DNA of 30,299 nt, from the NCBI GenBank assembly GCA_041576975.1, contig JBFGJY010000031.1, forward strand, positions 1 through 30,299. The letters are read 5' to 3'. Below the pieces are notes generated by a model that saw only the letters and a list, made by a program, of their open reading frames with translations, was not told the DNA's origin and searched no databases. The DNA comes from JBFGJY01 sp041576975 (GTDB taxonomy: Bacteria > Pseudomonadota > Gammaproteobacteria > UBA4575). Every line of letters begins with the position of its first letter. Positions within the stretch are counted from its first letter, which is position 1. Shown here in pieces: positions 15,388 to 24,718 of this stretch. Made by a program: the position numbers and the translations under genes.

Positions 15388-17307
15388 TTAACCATTCATA
15401 GTGCCAAGTGCCTTGAGGCGATTATCCATAGGCGGCACTTCTTGCTTATCTACACGAACATCTATAATAGTTGGTCCATTTCTGGAACATATATCTCTAA
15501 TATTAAGCGCCAGTAGATCTTCTGGAGATTTTATGATTGTGGCTTCAATCCCCATAGATTTTGCATATATACAAAAATCTATTTCTGGTAGTTTGTACCC
15601 AACTTCTTCAGCATGTCCTAGTTGCTGGCCATGCCTCACCATTCCATATTCTGAGTCATTTAAAATTACAAAAATAACAGGGAGTTTTTCTTGAACTGCA
15701 ACTGTAATATCACCACCATACATCAGCATTGCACCATCACCAGTTAAACAAACTACTGGATTTTTTGAATTTGCTAAGGCTGTTCCAACAGAAGAACCGA
15801 TTGCCCAGCCCATTGAGCCGAATTCTAAACATGTCCAAAACAAACCGCCGTGACCACTCCTTTTGCCAGAAACTCTACGATCATGAGGATGCAAGTAATG
15901 GATTGACCATGCCATGCTATTACCAGAGTCACATAAATATTTAGTCTCTGGGGGAAACAATTCAGGCAGTATTGACATTAAAGTTTGAGGTTTAATAGGC
16001 GACGACTGATCATTGCATTTTGTTTCTTCTTTCAATTTAAAATGACGCTTAAATTTTCTTGAATTTTCCTTAATATTTCTTTTAAAAGACTTATCATGCT
16101 TGTCGGCACTACTTTCATCAGCATCTGGTTTTATGCCTAAGTGAACAACAATTTTTTCAAAGACTTTTGCAATATCACCGCGAACATGTAAACGAGCCAT
16201 TGGAGAATGCATTAAGTTATCTTCAGATGAATCGATATGTATTAAACGATTGTTAAATACCGAAAGATCCCATCCACTACTTGCAGTTTCGCGAATTGGT
16301 GTTCCTATTTTTAGAATAAGATCAACAGCATCATCATTAAGCACATCAATTGCACTATCGTGTCCTGCAAAACCTATCACCCCTTTGTACAGAGGATGAT
16401 ATGGACTAACTAATCCTTTTGCATGCGGCGTAGTGACGATTCGTGCATTTAGTGCAATTGCGACGGTAAAGATATCACCTATCGCCTCAGAACATTCTTC
16501 ACCTACAATAAACACAATATTCTCTGAACTGGTTAGTTCTTTATATAATATGTCTAAGCTGGCTGTATCAACTGGTGTAGGCTTCCATAGCAAATTTGAT
16601 AAATCATAAGAAGGATGCAGTACAGGTGATTTACTTCTAAACACATCAAGTGGAATACTTAAGTGTGTCGGGCCCTTTGGGCTACGAAAAGCTGTCATAA
16701 TCGCTGATGCCAGCTTCTGTTCAAATTGATCGATATGAGAAACCAATGTGCTATAACGTGTACAATGAGAAAACATCGCAACAGTGTTAATGCCCGTGTC
16801 ACCAGATTCTTGTGTGGCACCATGCCCAAAATTTTCTAGCGCTGTTTGAGCAGTAATAACCAACATTGGTGAGTGATTATCAAAAGCTGAAGCAACACCT
16901 GTAATTAAATTTGTAGTACCTGGGCCTGCAGTACCACAACAAACTCCAAGACTACCGCTATTGCGTGCATAGCCATCGGCCATAAAGGCAGCGCCTGTTT
17001 CGTGGCGAGCAATAATTGGCTTCAATCCACCTCGCCGTTCACTTCTTGCCAAAGCATTATAAAAGGGCTCGATAGGGCCACCCGGAATACCAAAAACATA
17101 TTCGACACCTATTTGTTCCAAATATGAAACGAGTAAATCACCGATCTCAAATTTGCTTTGTGGCTTTTTTAGGTCTACTACATTTACATCCGATGCCTTT
17201 TCAGGATATATGTTTACAATTTTATCTGCGACAACATCACTAGATTTACCTGGTTTGTGTTGATCTACATTTTTATCTGAATAGAAATCATCGGCACGAG
17301 TTGACAT
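15388..17307 (-). CDS. ThDP-dependent enzyme, acetolactate-synthase/2-keto-acid decarboxylase-like
   Basis: 639 residues of the ThDP superfamily. The cofactor-activating Glu is E103 in RHETGAAFMADGYAR. The substrate-side GTAGPGTTNLITG follows (125-137), and the Mg/ThDP motif starts at GDG 523-525 and ends LND (549-551), with Asp instead of the usual second Asn. Unlike normal acetolactate synthases it has a polar N-terminal extension of about 50 residues and a very basic linker at about 398-432 between the middle and C-terminal domains. No ilvN-like regulatory subunit is nearby. The gene heads a same-strand group with two citrate-synthase-like proteins. An anabolic acetolactate role is possible but the neighbours argue against it; the reaction is unknown. 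The start is supported by GGGAGTCTGGGA upstream. Confidence 0.82.
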   Translation of the reverse strand: MSTRADDFYSDKNVDQHKPGKSSDVVADKIVNIYPEKASDVNVVDLKKPQSKFEIGDLLVSYLEQIGVEYVFGIPGGPIEPFYNALARSERRGGLKPIIARHETGAAFMADGYARNSGSLGVCCGTAGPGTTNLITGVASAFDNHSPMLVITAQTALENFGHGATQESGDTGINTVAMFSHCTRYSTLVSHIDQFEQKLASAIMTAFRSPKGPTHLSIPLDVFRSKSPVLHPSYDLSNLLWKPTPVDTASLDILYKELTSSENIVFIVGEECSEAIGDIFTVAIALNARIVTTPHAKGLVSPYHPLYKGVIGFAGHDSAIDVLNDDAVDLILKIGTPIRETASSGWDLSVFNNRLIHIDSSEDNLMHSPMARLHVRGDIAKVFEKIVVHLGIKPDADESSADKHDKSFKRNIKENSRKFKRHFKLKEETKCNDQSSPIKPQTLMSILPELFPPETKYLCDSGNSMAWSIHYLHPHDRRVSGKRSGHGGLFWTCLEFGSMGWAIGSSVGTALANSKNPVVCLTGDGAMLMYGGDITVAVQEKLPVIFVILNDSEYGMVRHGQQLGHAEEVGYKLPEIDFCIYAKSMGIEATIIKSPEDLLALNIRDICSRNGPTIIDVRVDKQEVPPMDNRLKALGTMNG

Positions 17308-18020
17308 GGTTTTCCCAGACTCCCTTTTAAATTTGTTGGGTATTTACCCTTATTTCTACCTCGTAGATGAATGTAATTTTTCGTGTTAACAACAATCTAC
17401 AAGGCTAATTTAAAATTTATGTTTAAGTTTTAACAGAAAATTACAATTATTTATAGGGTTTTTTAGCCCTATCAATATAAAGCCTATGAAACCTGATGAA
17501 TTTTGAGGTAGAAACTTGATTTTTTAAACTATTTAATTTGAAAATACCGGATAAATTATAAGTATTTATCCAATTTTTAATGAAAATATGTTCATATCAA
17601 TCTAAACAATAGCTTCTATCAGCAGTAAATTGAAACATGAAATCTATAGATTCAAGCACTTTAATTTTACCCCTTGCCCATAATTAATTTTTGTTTCGAT
17701 GGTATTCATAAAGCTGGTGCATTAGAACTAATGATCTATGTCTTCAGCAATAACTACTTATAAAGCATAATAAACACAAACCAAATTAAATGCGTATTAG
17801 ACAGTGAATAGGGTGTGTTAAGAGCGATATAGGAAAGTCTAATGTGAAGCTTTTCAAAAAGTTTTAAAAAAAGCGTTAAAGAATAACTAGTAAGAACATC
17901 TGCTTAATTAACCACATTAATTGTGCATTATTACTAGTTTTGTTTAGTTTAACATTTCTTAAAAAATTTATTTATACATAGAATAATTCTACTCAACTAT
18001 TTCTTTAAATTACCTCAAAC
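17308..18020. other. Long AT-rich intergenic region between the ThDP gene and mltF
   Basis: About 710 bases with no credible gene on either strand. It must carry the divergent promoters of the ThDP operon (minus) and mltF (plus). Visible structure: a 5-bp TAGGG/CCCTA stem near 17455-17472, and a 9-bp perfect inverted repeat AACTAGTAA/TTACTAGTT at 17885-17893 and 17931-17939 with a CACA/TGTG pair inside. The bases from 18021 to 18131 can be read in frame with mltF but do not look coding. Confidence 0.45.
17885..17939. repeat. 9-bp inverted repeat upstream of mltF
   Basis: AACTAGTAA (17885-17893) pairs perfectly with TTACTAGTT (17931-17939) across a 37-base spacer. It lies about 190 bases upstream of the preferred mltF start. 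It may be an operator or the stem of a non-coding transcript; no gene reads into it, so a terminator role is unsupported. Confidence 0.3.
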
Positions 18021-18131
18021 TTGCATTTGAGATCACAGCTATTGCAACTGTATTGGTATAGAATATTTTACGAGAACTACGGCTGCGCAGCTAACTCAAA
18101 CTTAACAGTAACAATTTCTTTAAGCTGCTAT

Positions 18132-19532
18132 ATGAAATCAACAATAAATAAAATTGATGTTATTATTCTTGCGTTATTTGTTTCCGCAGTTTTTACAATT
18201 GCTTTTCATAATTATACATTTTCGTTATTACAAAAGATAAAGCGTGATGGTGAATTAATTGTTATTACACGCAACAGCCCTACTACTTATTATAGTAACA
18301 GCGATGGCCCTACAGGTTTTGAATACGAGCTTGCAAAACAATTTGCAAATTACTTAGACGTTGAACTGGCTATAATTGTTCAAAACAAGTTTCATCAAAT
18401 TCTACCTGCGGTAGTGAATGGAAAAGCTCATATTGGAGCAGCAGGCATTACCCAAACCAAACAGCGTGAGGCTTATATCGATTTTGGCCCGGATTACCAC
18501 CAAGTGGTCCCACAAGTTGCCTACCAAGGCGGGCAAAAAAAACCGAAAACCATAGAAGACCTGCAGGAAAAACGCATAGCTGTTATCAAAGGCAGTACAC
18601 ATGCACAAACCCTACAAGACTATAAAGAGTTCTTCCCTACCCTGAATTGGGAAGAATACCCAGATCTCAGTTCAGAAAAATTGATACATTTAGTTTCTGA
18701 CGGGTTAATTGACTACACTATCGCTGATTCGAATGAGTTGGCACTGAATCGGCGCTATTTTCCAAAGCTAAGAGTTGGATTTAATCTAGGTCCTGAAGAA
18801 TCATTAGCCTGGGCATTTAAAAAGTCTAAGGACAAATCTTTACAAATTGCTGCAAAAAAGTTTTTTACACAAATTAATAATGATGGAACACTAACTCAAC
18901 TTAAGGAAAAGTATTTTGGGCATGTAAACGATATTGGTCCTGCTGACAGTCACACATTTATTAAACATACAAAAAAACGGCTCCCAAAATACAAAAGTAT
19001 ATTTAAAGAGGCGGGATTGAAATATGATATAGATTGGCGTTTTCTTGCTGCAGTAAGTTATCAAGAATCACTATGGAACTCTGATGCTATTTCGCCTACA
19101 GGCGTTAGAGGTTTGATGATGCTCACACGAAAAACTGCCAAACAATTGAATATTGAAAATCGTGTAGATCCATTAAAAAGTGTTTTCGGTGGAACTGAAT
19201 ACTACTTAGCCATGCGCAAAAAAATTCCTACACGAATTGTAGAACCCGACCGAACATGGTTTGCGTTGGCTTCATATAATATAGGATTTGGTCACCTTGA
19301 AGATGCCCGTATTCTTACTCAACGTGCCGGGGATAATCCTGATCTTTGGTCGGATGTAAGAAAATACCTACCATTACTCAGCAAGAAAAAGTGGTATGAA
19401 AAAACACGTTTTGGATATGCGCGTGGTCAAGAGCCCGTTGCGTATGTGCAAAATATCCGCAATTACTTTGATTTGCTTGTCTGGCTTGAAAACAAAGGTA
19501 AGCTCCACGAGATGCTAGCCCAAAATTTATAA
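18132..19532 (+). CDS. mltF: Membrane-bound lytic murein transglycosylase F (MltF)
   Basis: Cleaves peptidoglycan glycan strands to 1,6-anhydromuropeptides at the periplasmic face. The open frame extends back to 18021, but I choose ATG 18132 (466 residues): it gives a normal N-terminus, MKSTINK followed by a hydrophobic anchor at about 9-28, while the upstream 37 residues look non-coding. Residues about 40-265 form an SBP_bac_3-like regulatory domain (GELIVITRNSPTTYY, GFEYELAKQFANYLDVEL). Residues about 295-440 form the SLT lysozyme-like domain with catalytic E312 in AVSYQESLWNSDA and the SPTGVRGLMMLT motif. E. coli MltF is slightly longer. It is convergent with tadA, 19 bases apart; the mltF-tadA-guaA-guaB neighbourhood also occurs in pseudomonads. 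Confidence 0.93.
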   Translation: MKSTINKIDVIILALFVSAVFTIAFHNYTFSLLQKIKRDGELIVITRNSPTTYYSNSDGPTGFEYELAKQFANYLDVELAIIVQNKFHQILPAVVNGKAHIGAAGITQTKQREAYIDFGPDYHQVVPQVAYQGGQKKPKTIEDLQEKRIAVIKGSTHAQTLQDYKEFFPTLNWEEYPDLSSEKLIHLVSDGLIDYTIADSNELALNRRYFPKLRVGFNLGPEESLAWAFKKSKDKSLQIAAKKFFTQINNDGTLTQLKEKYFGHVNDIGPADSHTFIKHTKKRLPKYKSIFKEAGLKYDIDWRFLAAVSYQESLWNSDAISPTGVRGLMMLTRKTAKQLNIENRVDPLKSVFGGTEYYLAMRKKIPTRIVEPDRTWFALASYNIGFGHLEDARILTQRAGDNPDLWSDVRKYLPLLSKKKWYEKTRFGYARGQEPVAYVQNIRNYFDLLVWLENKGKLHEMLAQNL

Positions 19533-19551
19533 AAACAACGGTGCTTAAAAA

Positions 19552-20001
19552 CTATCTGCGTTGACGAAAGAACTGTTGCAACATATCCGCGCATTTCTCT
19601 TTTAATACACCACCTTTCACATCAATTGTGTGGTTATGTCTACAATCAGATAGCAAATCAAAAACCGATCCTACTGCTCCGGTCTTAGGATCATAGGCAC
19701 CAAACACTAATCTTTTTATTCTTGCATGCAACATTGCACCGACGCACATGACACATGGCTCCAAAGTTACGTACAAAGTTGTATCAAGTAATCGATAGTT
19801 ATTCAGAAATCTTGACGCTTCACGCAATGCAATAATTTCTGCGTGCGCACATGGATCTTTTTGAAGAATTGGCTGATTCCAACCTTTACCAATGATTTTA
19901 TCATCATAAATGACAACTGCTCCAACAGGCACCTCTTGGTGGGCCACAGCATGCTTTGCCAACAGAAGGGCTTCATGCATCCAATGTATATCGTCAGCCA
20001 A
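19552..20001 (-). CDS. tadA: tRNA-specific adenosine deaminase TadA
   Basis: A zinc hydrolase that converts A34 to inosine in tRNA-Arg(ACG). The 149-residue length is close to the family norm without extra domains. The deaminase signature is complete: HAE at 53-55 (Zn ligand His and proton-shuttle Glu) and PCVMC at 82-86 (two Zn Cys). GAYDPKTGAVGSVFDLL follows as in E. coli TadA. It lies 45 bases downstream of guaA on the same strand and is probably co-transcribed with guaBA. No terminator is visible in the 19 bases between its stop and the convergent mltF stop. Confidence 0.95.
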   Translation of the reverse strand: MADDIHWMHEALLLAKHAVAHQEVPVGAVVIYDDKIIGKGWNQPILQKDPCAHAEIIALREASRFLNNYRLLDTTLYVTLEPCVMCVGAMLHARIKRLVFGAYDPKTGAVGSVFDLLSDCRHNHTIDVKGGVLKEKCADMLQQFFRQRR

Positions 20002-20046
20002 GAATAATTATAAAGAATCAGTTTTATAGCCTAATTATTGAACAAG

Positions 20047-21621
20047 TTATTCCCACTCAATAGTAGCGGGTGGCTTTCCCGAAATATCGTACGTCACTCT
20101 GGAAATTCCATCCACTTCATTAATGATACGTCGCGAAACATAATCTAAAAACTCGTAAGGTAGGTGTGCCCACCGAGCTGTCATAAAATCTATAGTCTCA
20201 ACTGCGCGTAGTGTAATTACGTAATCATACTTTCTTCCATCACCCATTACACCCACTGACTTCACCGGTAGAAATACTGCAAATGCTTGAGAAACCTGGT
20301 CATATAAGCCGTGACTTTTAAGCTCGGAGATGAAGATATCATCCGCAAGACGTAATGAATCTGCGTACTCTTTTTTTACCGCGCCCAAAATTCTAACGCC
20401 TAAACCCGGGCCTGGGAAAGGGTGTCTAAAAATAATTTCGCGAGGTAATCCGAGTTCTAATCCAATTTTACGAACTTCGTCTTTAAATAATTCTTTCAAT
20501 GGTTCTATTAACTTTAATTCCATATCCTCTGGCAGGCCAGCAACATTGTGATGGGATTTAATTAGTTGCGCTTTTCCAGTTACTGCTCCTGCGGATTCTA
20601 TGACATCCGGATAAATTGTACCTTGCGCCAACCATTTTTCATTACTAAGTCTGCTTGCCTCTTCTTCAAAAATTTTAATAAAGAGATTACCTATTACTAT
20701 TCGTTTTTGTTCAGGGTCTGAGACATCCTTAAGATTATTAAAATAGCGTTGTTCGGCGTTTACACGAATAACTTTTACTCCCATGTGTTGTGCAAAAGTT
20801 TCCATGACTTGATCACCTTCATTTAGACGTAATAAACCTGTATCAACGAAAATACAGGTAAGCTGATCACCAATTGCTTTGTGCATCAATGCTGCAACAA
20901 CAGATGAATCTACACCTCCAGACAGCGCAAGCAACACCTGATCTGCACCAACTAGCTGTTTTACATGTTCAATAGAATCATGAATGATATTTGCTGACGT
21001 CCAATTAGAGGAGCAACCACAGATCTTGTTAACAAAGCGTTCTAATATTTGCTTACCTTGTTTGGTATGGGTTACTTCGGGATGAAATTGCAAACCAAAT
21101 AATTTTCGTTTTTCATCTGCTATAGCAGCAATCGGAGCACTTTTAGTACTAGCAATAACTTTGAATCCTTTGGGTAGCGTTGCTACGCGATCTCCATGCG
21201 ACATCCAAACATCTAGAATATTTACACCATTTTGTTTTTTATCATCCGTAATGCCAGATAAAAGCTCAGAAGTATCTTCAAGTTTTACTTGGGCATACCC
21301 AAATTCTCGTTTGCTTGAAACCTCAACTTCACCGCCCATCTGTTTAGCCATGGCTTGCATGCCGTAACAAATTCCAAGTATTGGAACACCCAGATCCAAA
21401 ACCGGTGCGGACACTTCTGGAGTATCCTCTAGAGTTACGGACTCAGGCCCTCCAGATAACACAATACCTTTAGCTTTGAAGGCAGAAATTTTTTCTGAAG
21501 GAGTGTCCCAGGGATAGATTTCGCAGTACGTACCAATTTCACGTATCCGACGAGCAATGAGTTGTGTGTATTGAGACCCAAAATCAAGGATCAAAACTTT
21601 ATCAGCATGGATATCAGTCAT
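20047..21621 (-). CDS. guaA: GMP synthase (glutamine-hydrolysing)
   Basis: Amidates XMP to GMP using glutamine and ATP, the last step of guanine nucleotide synthesis. At 524 residues it is full length. The N-terminal class I glutaminase domain has the nucleophile C85 in GICYGMQAM and the HPEVTHT His/Glu. The ATP-pyrophosphatase domain has the P-loop LSGGVDSSVVAAL, and the C-terminal dimerisation domain ends in the invariant TYDISGKPPATIEWE. It lies 49 bases downstream of guaB, the usual guaBA operon. Start ATG 21619-21621 gives MTDIHADKVLILDFGSQYTQ, the standard N-terminus. Confidence 0.97.
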   Translation of the reverse strand: MTDIHADKVLILDFGSQYTQLIARRIREIGTYCEIYPWDTPSEKISAFKAKGIVLSGGPESVTLEDTPEVSAPVLDLGVPILGICYGMQAMAKQMGGEVEVSSKREFGYAQVKLEDTSELLSGITDDKKQNGVNILDVWMSHGDRVATLPKGFKVIASTKSAPIAAIADEKRKLFGLQFHPEVTHTKQGKQILERFVNKICGCSSNWTSANIIHDSIEHVKQLVGADQVLLALSGGVDSSVVAALMHKAIGDQLTCIFVDTGLLRLNEGDQVMETFAQHMGVKVIRVNAEQRYFNNLKDVSDPEQKRIVIGNLFIKIFEEEASRLSNEKWLAQGTIYPDVIESAGAVTGKAQLIKSHHNVAGLPEDMELKLIEPLKELFKDEVRKIGLELGLPREIIFRHPFPGPGLGVRILGAVKKEYADSLRLADDIFISELKSHGLYDQVSQAFAVFLPVKSVGVMGDGRKYDYVITLRAVETIDFMTARWAHLPYEFLDYVSRRIINEVDGISRVTYDISGKPPATIEWE

Positions 21622-21670
21622 CGTGACACACTATAGTGATAAAGAAGCCGTAAATAAAAAATGAGACTTG

Positions 21671-23128
21671 CTATTCAATATGGTAATTAGGTGCTTCTTT
21701 TGTAATTGTCACATCATGCACATGACTTTCGCGCATCCCTGCTGATGAAATTTTTACGAACTCTGGTTTAGTGCGCATCTCGTCGATATTTGCACAACCC
21801 ACATAACCCATACTCGAGCGTAAACCGCCTAATAATTGCTGAATAATTGTAACGACAGTGCCTTTATATGGAACACGTCCTTCAATTCCTTCCGGGACAT
21901 ATTTTTCTGTACTAGATTCTTCGTCTTGAAAGTAACGATCACTGGATCCCAGCTGCATGGCGGTTAAAGAACCCATGCCGCGATAAGTTTTGTATGACCG
22001 TCCTTGATACAATTCAACTTCTCCGGGTGCTTCTTTGGTACCTGCAAATAATCCGCCAATCATAACCGTGCTGGCCCCTGCGGCAATGGCTTTGGCTACA
22101 TCTCCTGAATAACGAATGCCTCCATCTGCAATAATCGGTACTTCAGACTTGATCGCCTGATACACATTATCCACCGCGCTGATTTGTGGCACTCCTACAC
22201 CGGCTACAATTCTTGTAGTGCATATAGAACCTGGACCTATCCCTACTTTTACAGCATCTGCCCCGGCTTTAATAAGATCTTTAGCAGCTTCACCGGTTGC
22301 AATATTGCCACCAATTACTTGCACATCGGGATAGGTTTTTTTAATCCAACGTACGCGATCTAGCACAGCTTGCGAATGACCATGTGCTGTATCCACTACA
22401 ATCACATCTGTACCAGCATCTACTAATTCGTTTACCCGCTGCTCAGATTCCGGCCCGACACCAACTGCAGCCCCTACAAGTAATCTTCCTTCCTCATCTT
22501 TGCATGCATAAGGAAAATCCTTTGATTTTTGAATATCTTTAACGGTAATTAATCCACGTAGTTCAAAATCATTATTTACCACCAATACTTTTTCAATTCG
22601 GTGTTCATGCAACAGTTTTTTAACTTCTTTTTTACTTGCGCCCTCTTTTACAGTAACTAAACGTTCTTGCGGTGTCATAATTTTTGCAACAGGCTCATCT
22701 TTGCGTGTCTCAAAGCGTAAGTCGCGACTGGTTACAATACCTACTAACGATTCTCCTGATACAACGGGCACACCAGAAATATTTTTATCATGAGTAAGTT
22801 CAAGTACTTCTCCAATACTCGTAGATGGATCCACACAAATAGGATCTTTAATGACACCACTTTCAAACTTCTTAACTAAACGCACCTCATTTGCTTGATG
22901 TGTTATAGCTAAATTTTTATGAATAACACCAAAGCCACCTTCTTGCGCCATTGAAATTGCCAAACGACCTTCAGTCACAGTATCCATAGCAGAGGATAGC
23001 AAAGGCATGTTTAAGGAGATCTCACAAGTCAGTTTGGTCTTGAGATCTACATCGCGCGGCATGACGCTAGAGTGGGCTGGAACTAGAGAAACATCATCAA
23101 AAGTTAACGCATCTTGTTTGATTAGCAT
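21671..23128 (-). CDS. guaB: Inosine-5'-monophosphate dehydrogenase
   Basis: Oxidises IMP to XMP with NAD, the committed step to GMP. The reading frame opens at 23158, but I choose ATG 23126-23128 (485 residues): it yields MLIKQDALTFDDVSLVPAHS, the normal N-terminus, it has AGGA about 8 bases upstream, and the promoter -10 overlaps the upstream codons. The (beta/alpha)8 barrel is interrupted by a CBS pair (about residues 90-205). The catalytic Cys lies in GIGPGSICTTRIVAGVGVPQ, followed by ADGGIRYSGD and the flap region YRGMGSLTAMQ. It is first in the guaB-guaA-tadA unit and divergent from xseA. Confidence 0.97.
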   Translation of the reverse strand: MLIKQDALTFDDVSLVPAHSSVMPRDVDLKTKLTCEISLNMPLLSSAMDTVTEGRLAISMAQEGGFGVIHKNLAITHQANEVRLVKKFESGVIKDPICVDPSTSIGEVLELTHDKNISGVPVVSGESLVGIVTSRDLRFETRKDEPVAKIMTPQERLVTVKEGASKKEVKKLLHEHRIEKVLVVNNDFELRGLITVKDIQKSKDFPYACKDEEGRLLVGAAVGVGPESEQRVNELVDAGTDVIVVDTAHGHSQAVLDRVRWIKKTYPDVQVIGGNIATGEAAKDLIKAGADAVKVGIGPGSICTTRIVAGVGVPQISAVDNVYQAIKSEVPIIADGGIRYSGDVAKAIAAGASTVMIGGLFAGTKEAPGEVELYQGRSYKTYRGMGSLTAMQLGSSDRYFQDEESSTEKYVPEGIEGRVPYKGTVVTIIQQLLGGLRSSMGYVGCANIDEMRTKPEFVKISSAGMRESHVHDVTITKEAPNYHIE

Positions 23129-23156
23129 AAGTAGTCCTGTGCCATAGTGGCGGCTC

Positions 23157-23185
23157 ATTATAGTGATCGCATCTTTCGCGGTAAA
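23157..23185 (-). promoter_or_regulatory. Sigma-70-type promoter of guaB
   Basis: On the minus strand a perfect -10 TATAAT (23157-23162) is preceded by TTTACC (23180-23185) with a 17-base spacer, matching 4 of 6 bases of the -35 consensus. Transcription would start around 23150, giving a short leader before ATG 23128. I do not see a PurR-type operator overlapping it. Confidence 0.65.
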
Positions 23186-23237
23186 CTTACTTTCAGGGTT
23201 TAAATTTTACAAGCTACTCCTAATTGAACAGGTTAAT

Positions 23238-24605
23238 ATGTCCAAAATGGATACTCCGCAATTAGACTTTAATCTTGAACAGCGTCAGGTTTATTCCGTC
23301 AGCCAACTCAATCAGGAAGTTAAGCAGCTATTACAAAAAAAATTTCCATTACTTTGGATCGAGGGAGAACTCTCTAATCTAGCCCGTCCCACATCCGGGC
23401 ATATGTATTTTTCACTTAAAGATGAACAAGCACAGGTGCGTTGTGCCATGTTTCGCAACGCAAATCGACAACTTTCCTTCCAGCCTGAAGATGGTATGCA
23501 TGTGCTGGTTAGGGCACGAGTTGGGCTTTATGAGCCGCGTGGAGAATATCAACTCACAGTCGAACATATGGAAGAAGCCGGTGTTGGGATATTGCAGCGT
23601 AGATATGAAGAGCTAAAGCGAAAACTAAGCAACGAAGGCCTATTTAATGAGGCGCACAAACAATTATTACCCGCATTTCCTAATACTCTAAGTATCGTAA
23701 CCTCGGCAACCGGCGCCGCGCTTCACGATATCCTCAGTGTTCTACGTCGCAGATACCCAATCCTAGCGATACGGATTTATGCCGTACCCGTTCAGGGCGA
23801 AGATTCAGCCGACGCAATTGTGAGTGCTATCCAAACCATAAATCAACGCAAAGATTGCGATGTAATTATTTTGGCTCGCGGAGGAGGTTCAATAGAAGAC
23901 TTGTGGTCTTTTAATGAGGAAGCTGTAGCACGTGCAATATATGCATCCAACTTGCCTATCGTTACTGGTATCGGACATGAAGTGGATTTCACTATTGCAG
24001 ATTTTGTAGCAGATCTACGTGCTGCGACACCTTCTGCTGCAGCGGAACTGATTGTGCCGCATCAGGAAGAACTCATTGAGATGCTTGAACAATTCAGAAA
24101 ATCCTTACTATATAGCATCCAGGATTATCTAAGCACTATTTATCAATCAATAGATTGGATTATTCAACGGCTGGAGTTTTTACACCCCAAACAAGCCATA
24201 CTAAGAAATAAAGAACTGCTCGTTGAGTTGCGAAGACGTGCTCTCAGTGCAATACGACTTAAACTTTCTAATCAACACAATCAGCTAAATAAACTATTGA
24301 TTCGATTTGAAAATCAATCGCCAAAAGCTCGAGTGCATGAGGCCAAAATTCAGCTTTTTAATGCACACAGAGATCTCCGCCGTTTATTACTCATGCAATT
24401 TGAACAACGCAATCATCAGCTTATAGCGTTGACACGCACACTTGATGCAGTAAGCCCTATGGGCACATTGAACCGCGGCTATTCCATTGTGACACGAGCA
24501 AGTAATAGCCAAATCATATACGATGCTGATCAGGTCTCTCTCCACGAGAAGATATTGATTCAATTGGCGAAAGGGCGTCTTAGCGCACACATAGATAAAA
24601 AATAG
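23238..24605 (+). CDS. xseA: Exodeoxyribonuclease VII large subunit
   Basis: Catalytic large subunit of the single-strand-specific exonuclease VII, active in mismatch and damage repair together with XseB. The frame opens at 23163, but ATG 23238 (455 residues) is preferred: the protein then starts MSKMDTPQLDF just before the conserved VYSVSQLNQEVKQLL, and an AGG lies upstream. Order: N-terminal OB fold (WIEGELSNLARPTSGHMYFS), catalytic core with RGGGSIEDLWSFNEE and GIGHEVDFTIADFVAD, a long coiled-coil arm (about 270-390) and a C-terminal segment with LNRGYSIVT. No xseB is in the window. It is divergent from guaB, a common arrangement. Confidence 0.95.
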   Translation: MSKMDTPQLDFNLEQRQVYSVSQLNQEVKQLLQKKFPLLWIEGELSNLARPTSGHMYFSLKDEQAQVRCAMFRNANRQLSFQPEDGMHVLVRARVGLYEPRGEYQLTVEHMEEAGVGILQRRYEELKRKLSNEGLFNEAHKQLLPAFPNTLSIVTSATGAALHDILSVLRRRYPILAIRIYAVPVQGEDSADAIVSAIQTINQRKDCDVIILARGGGSIEDLWSFNEEAVARAIYASNLPIVTGIGHEVDFTIADFVADLRAATPSAAAELIVPHQEELIEMLEQFRKSLLYSIQDYLSTIYQSIDWIIQRLEFLHPKQAILRNKELLVELRRRALSAIRLKLSNQHNQLNKLLIRFENQSPKARVHEAKIQLFNAHRDLRRLLLMQFEQRNHQLIALTRTLDAVSPMGTLNRGYSIVTRASNSQIIYDADQVSLHEKILIQLAKGRLSAHIDKK

Positions 24606-24662
24606 CCCTTACCAAACTGCACGCGGTCTTCCCACAAGCATATTTTAGACAACCTCTGCTTG

Positions 24663-24682
24663 CCAGATGATCCGTTATCTGG
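24663..24682 (+). other. Short hairpin between xseA and dksA
   Basis: CCAGAT (24663-24668) and ATCTGG (24677-24682) are perfect inverted copies with an 8-base loop. No U tract follows, so a terminator role for xseA is weak; it lies 37 bases before the dksA start and might affect its translation (inference). Confidence 0.3.
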
Positions 24683-24718
24683 TATCAAAGCGGGCTTCAT
24701 TTTAAAAACGATATTTCA

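Noticed and set aside
18021..18131. An upstream extension of mltF by 37 codons
   Set aside because: The residues look non-coding and would place the membrane anchor away from the N-terminus. ATG 18132 gives a normal MltF start.
23129..23158. A longer guaB start giving 10 more residues
   Set aside because: The -10 hexamer of the promoter overlaps it, while ATG 23128 has a ribosome-binding site and the conserved N-terminus.
23163..23237. A longer xseA start giving 25 more residues
   Set aside because: It lies over the divergent guaB promoter, and the residues do not resemble the family. ATG 23238 is closer to the conserved start.
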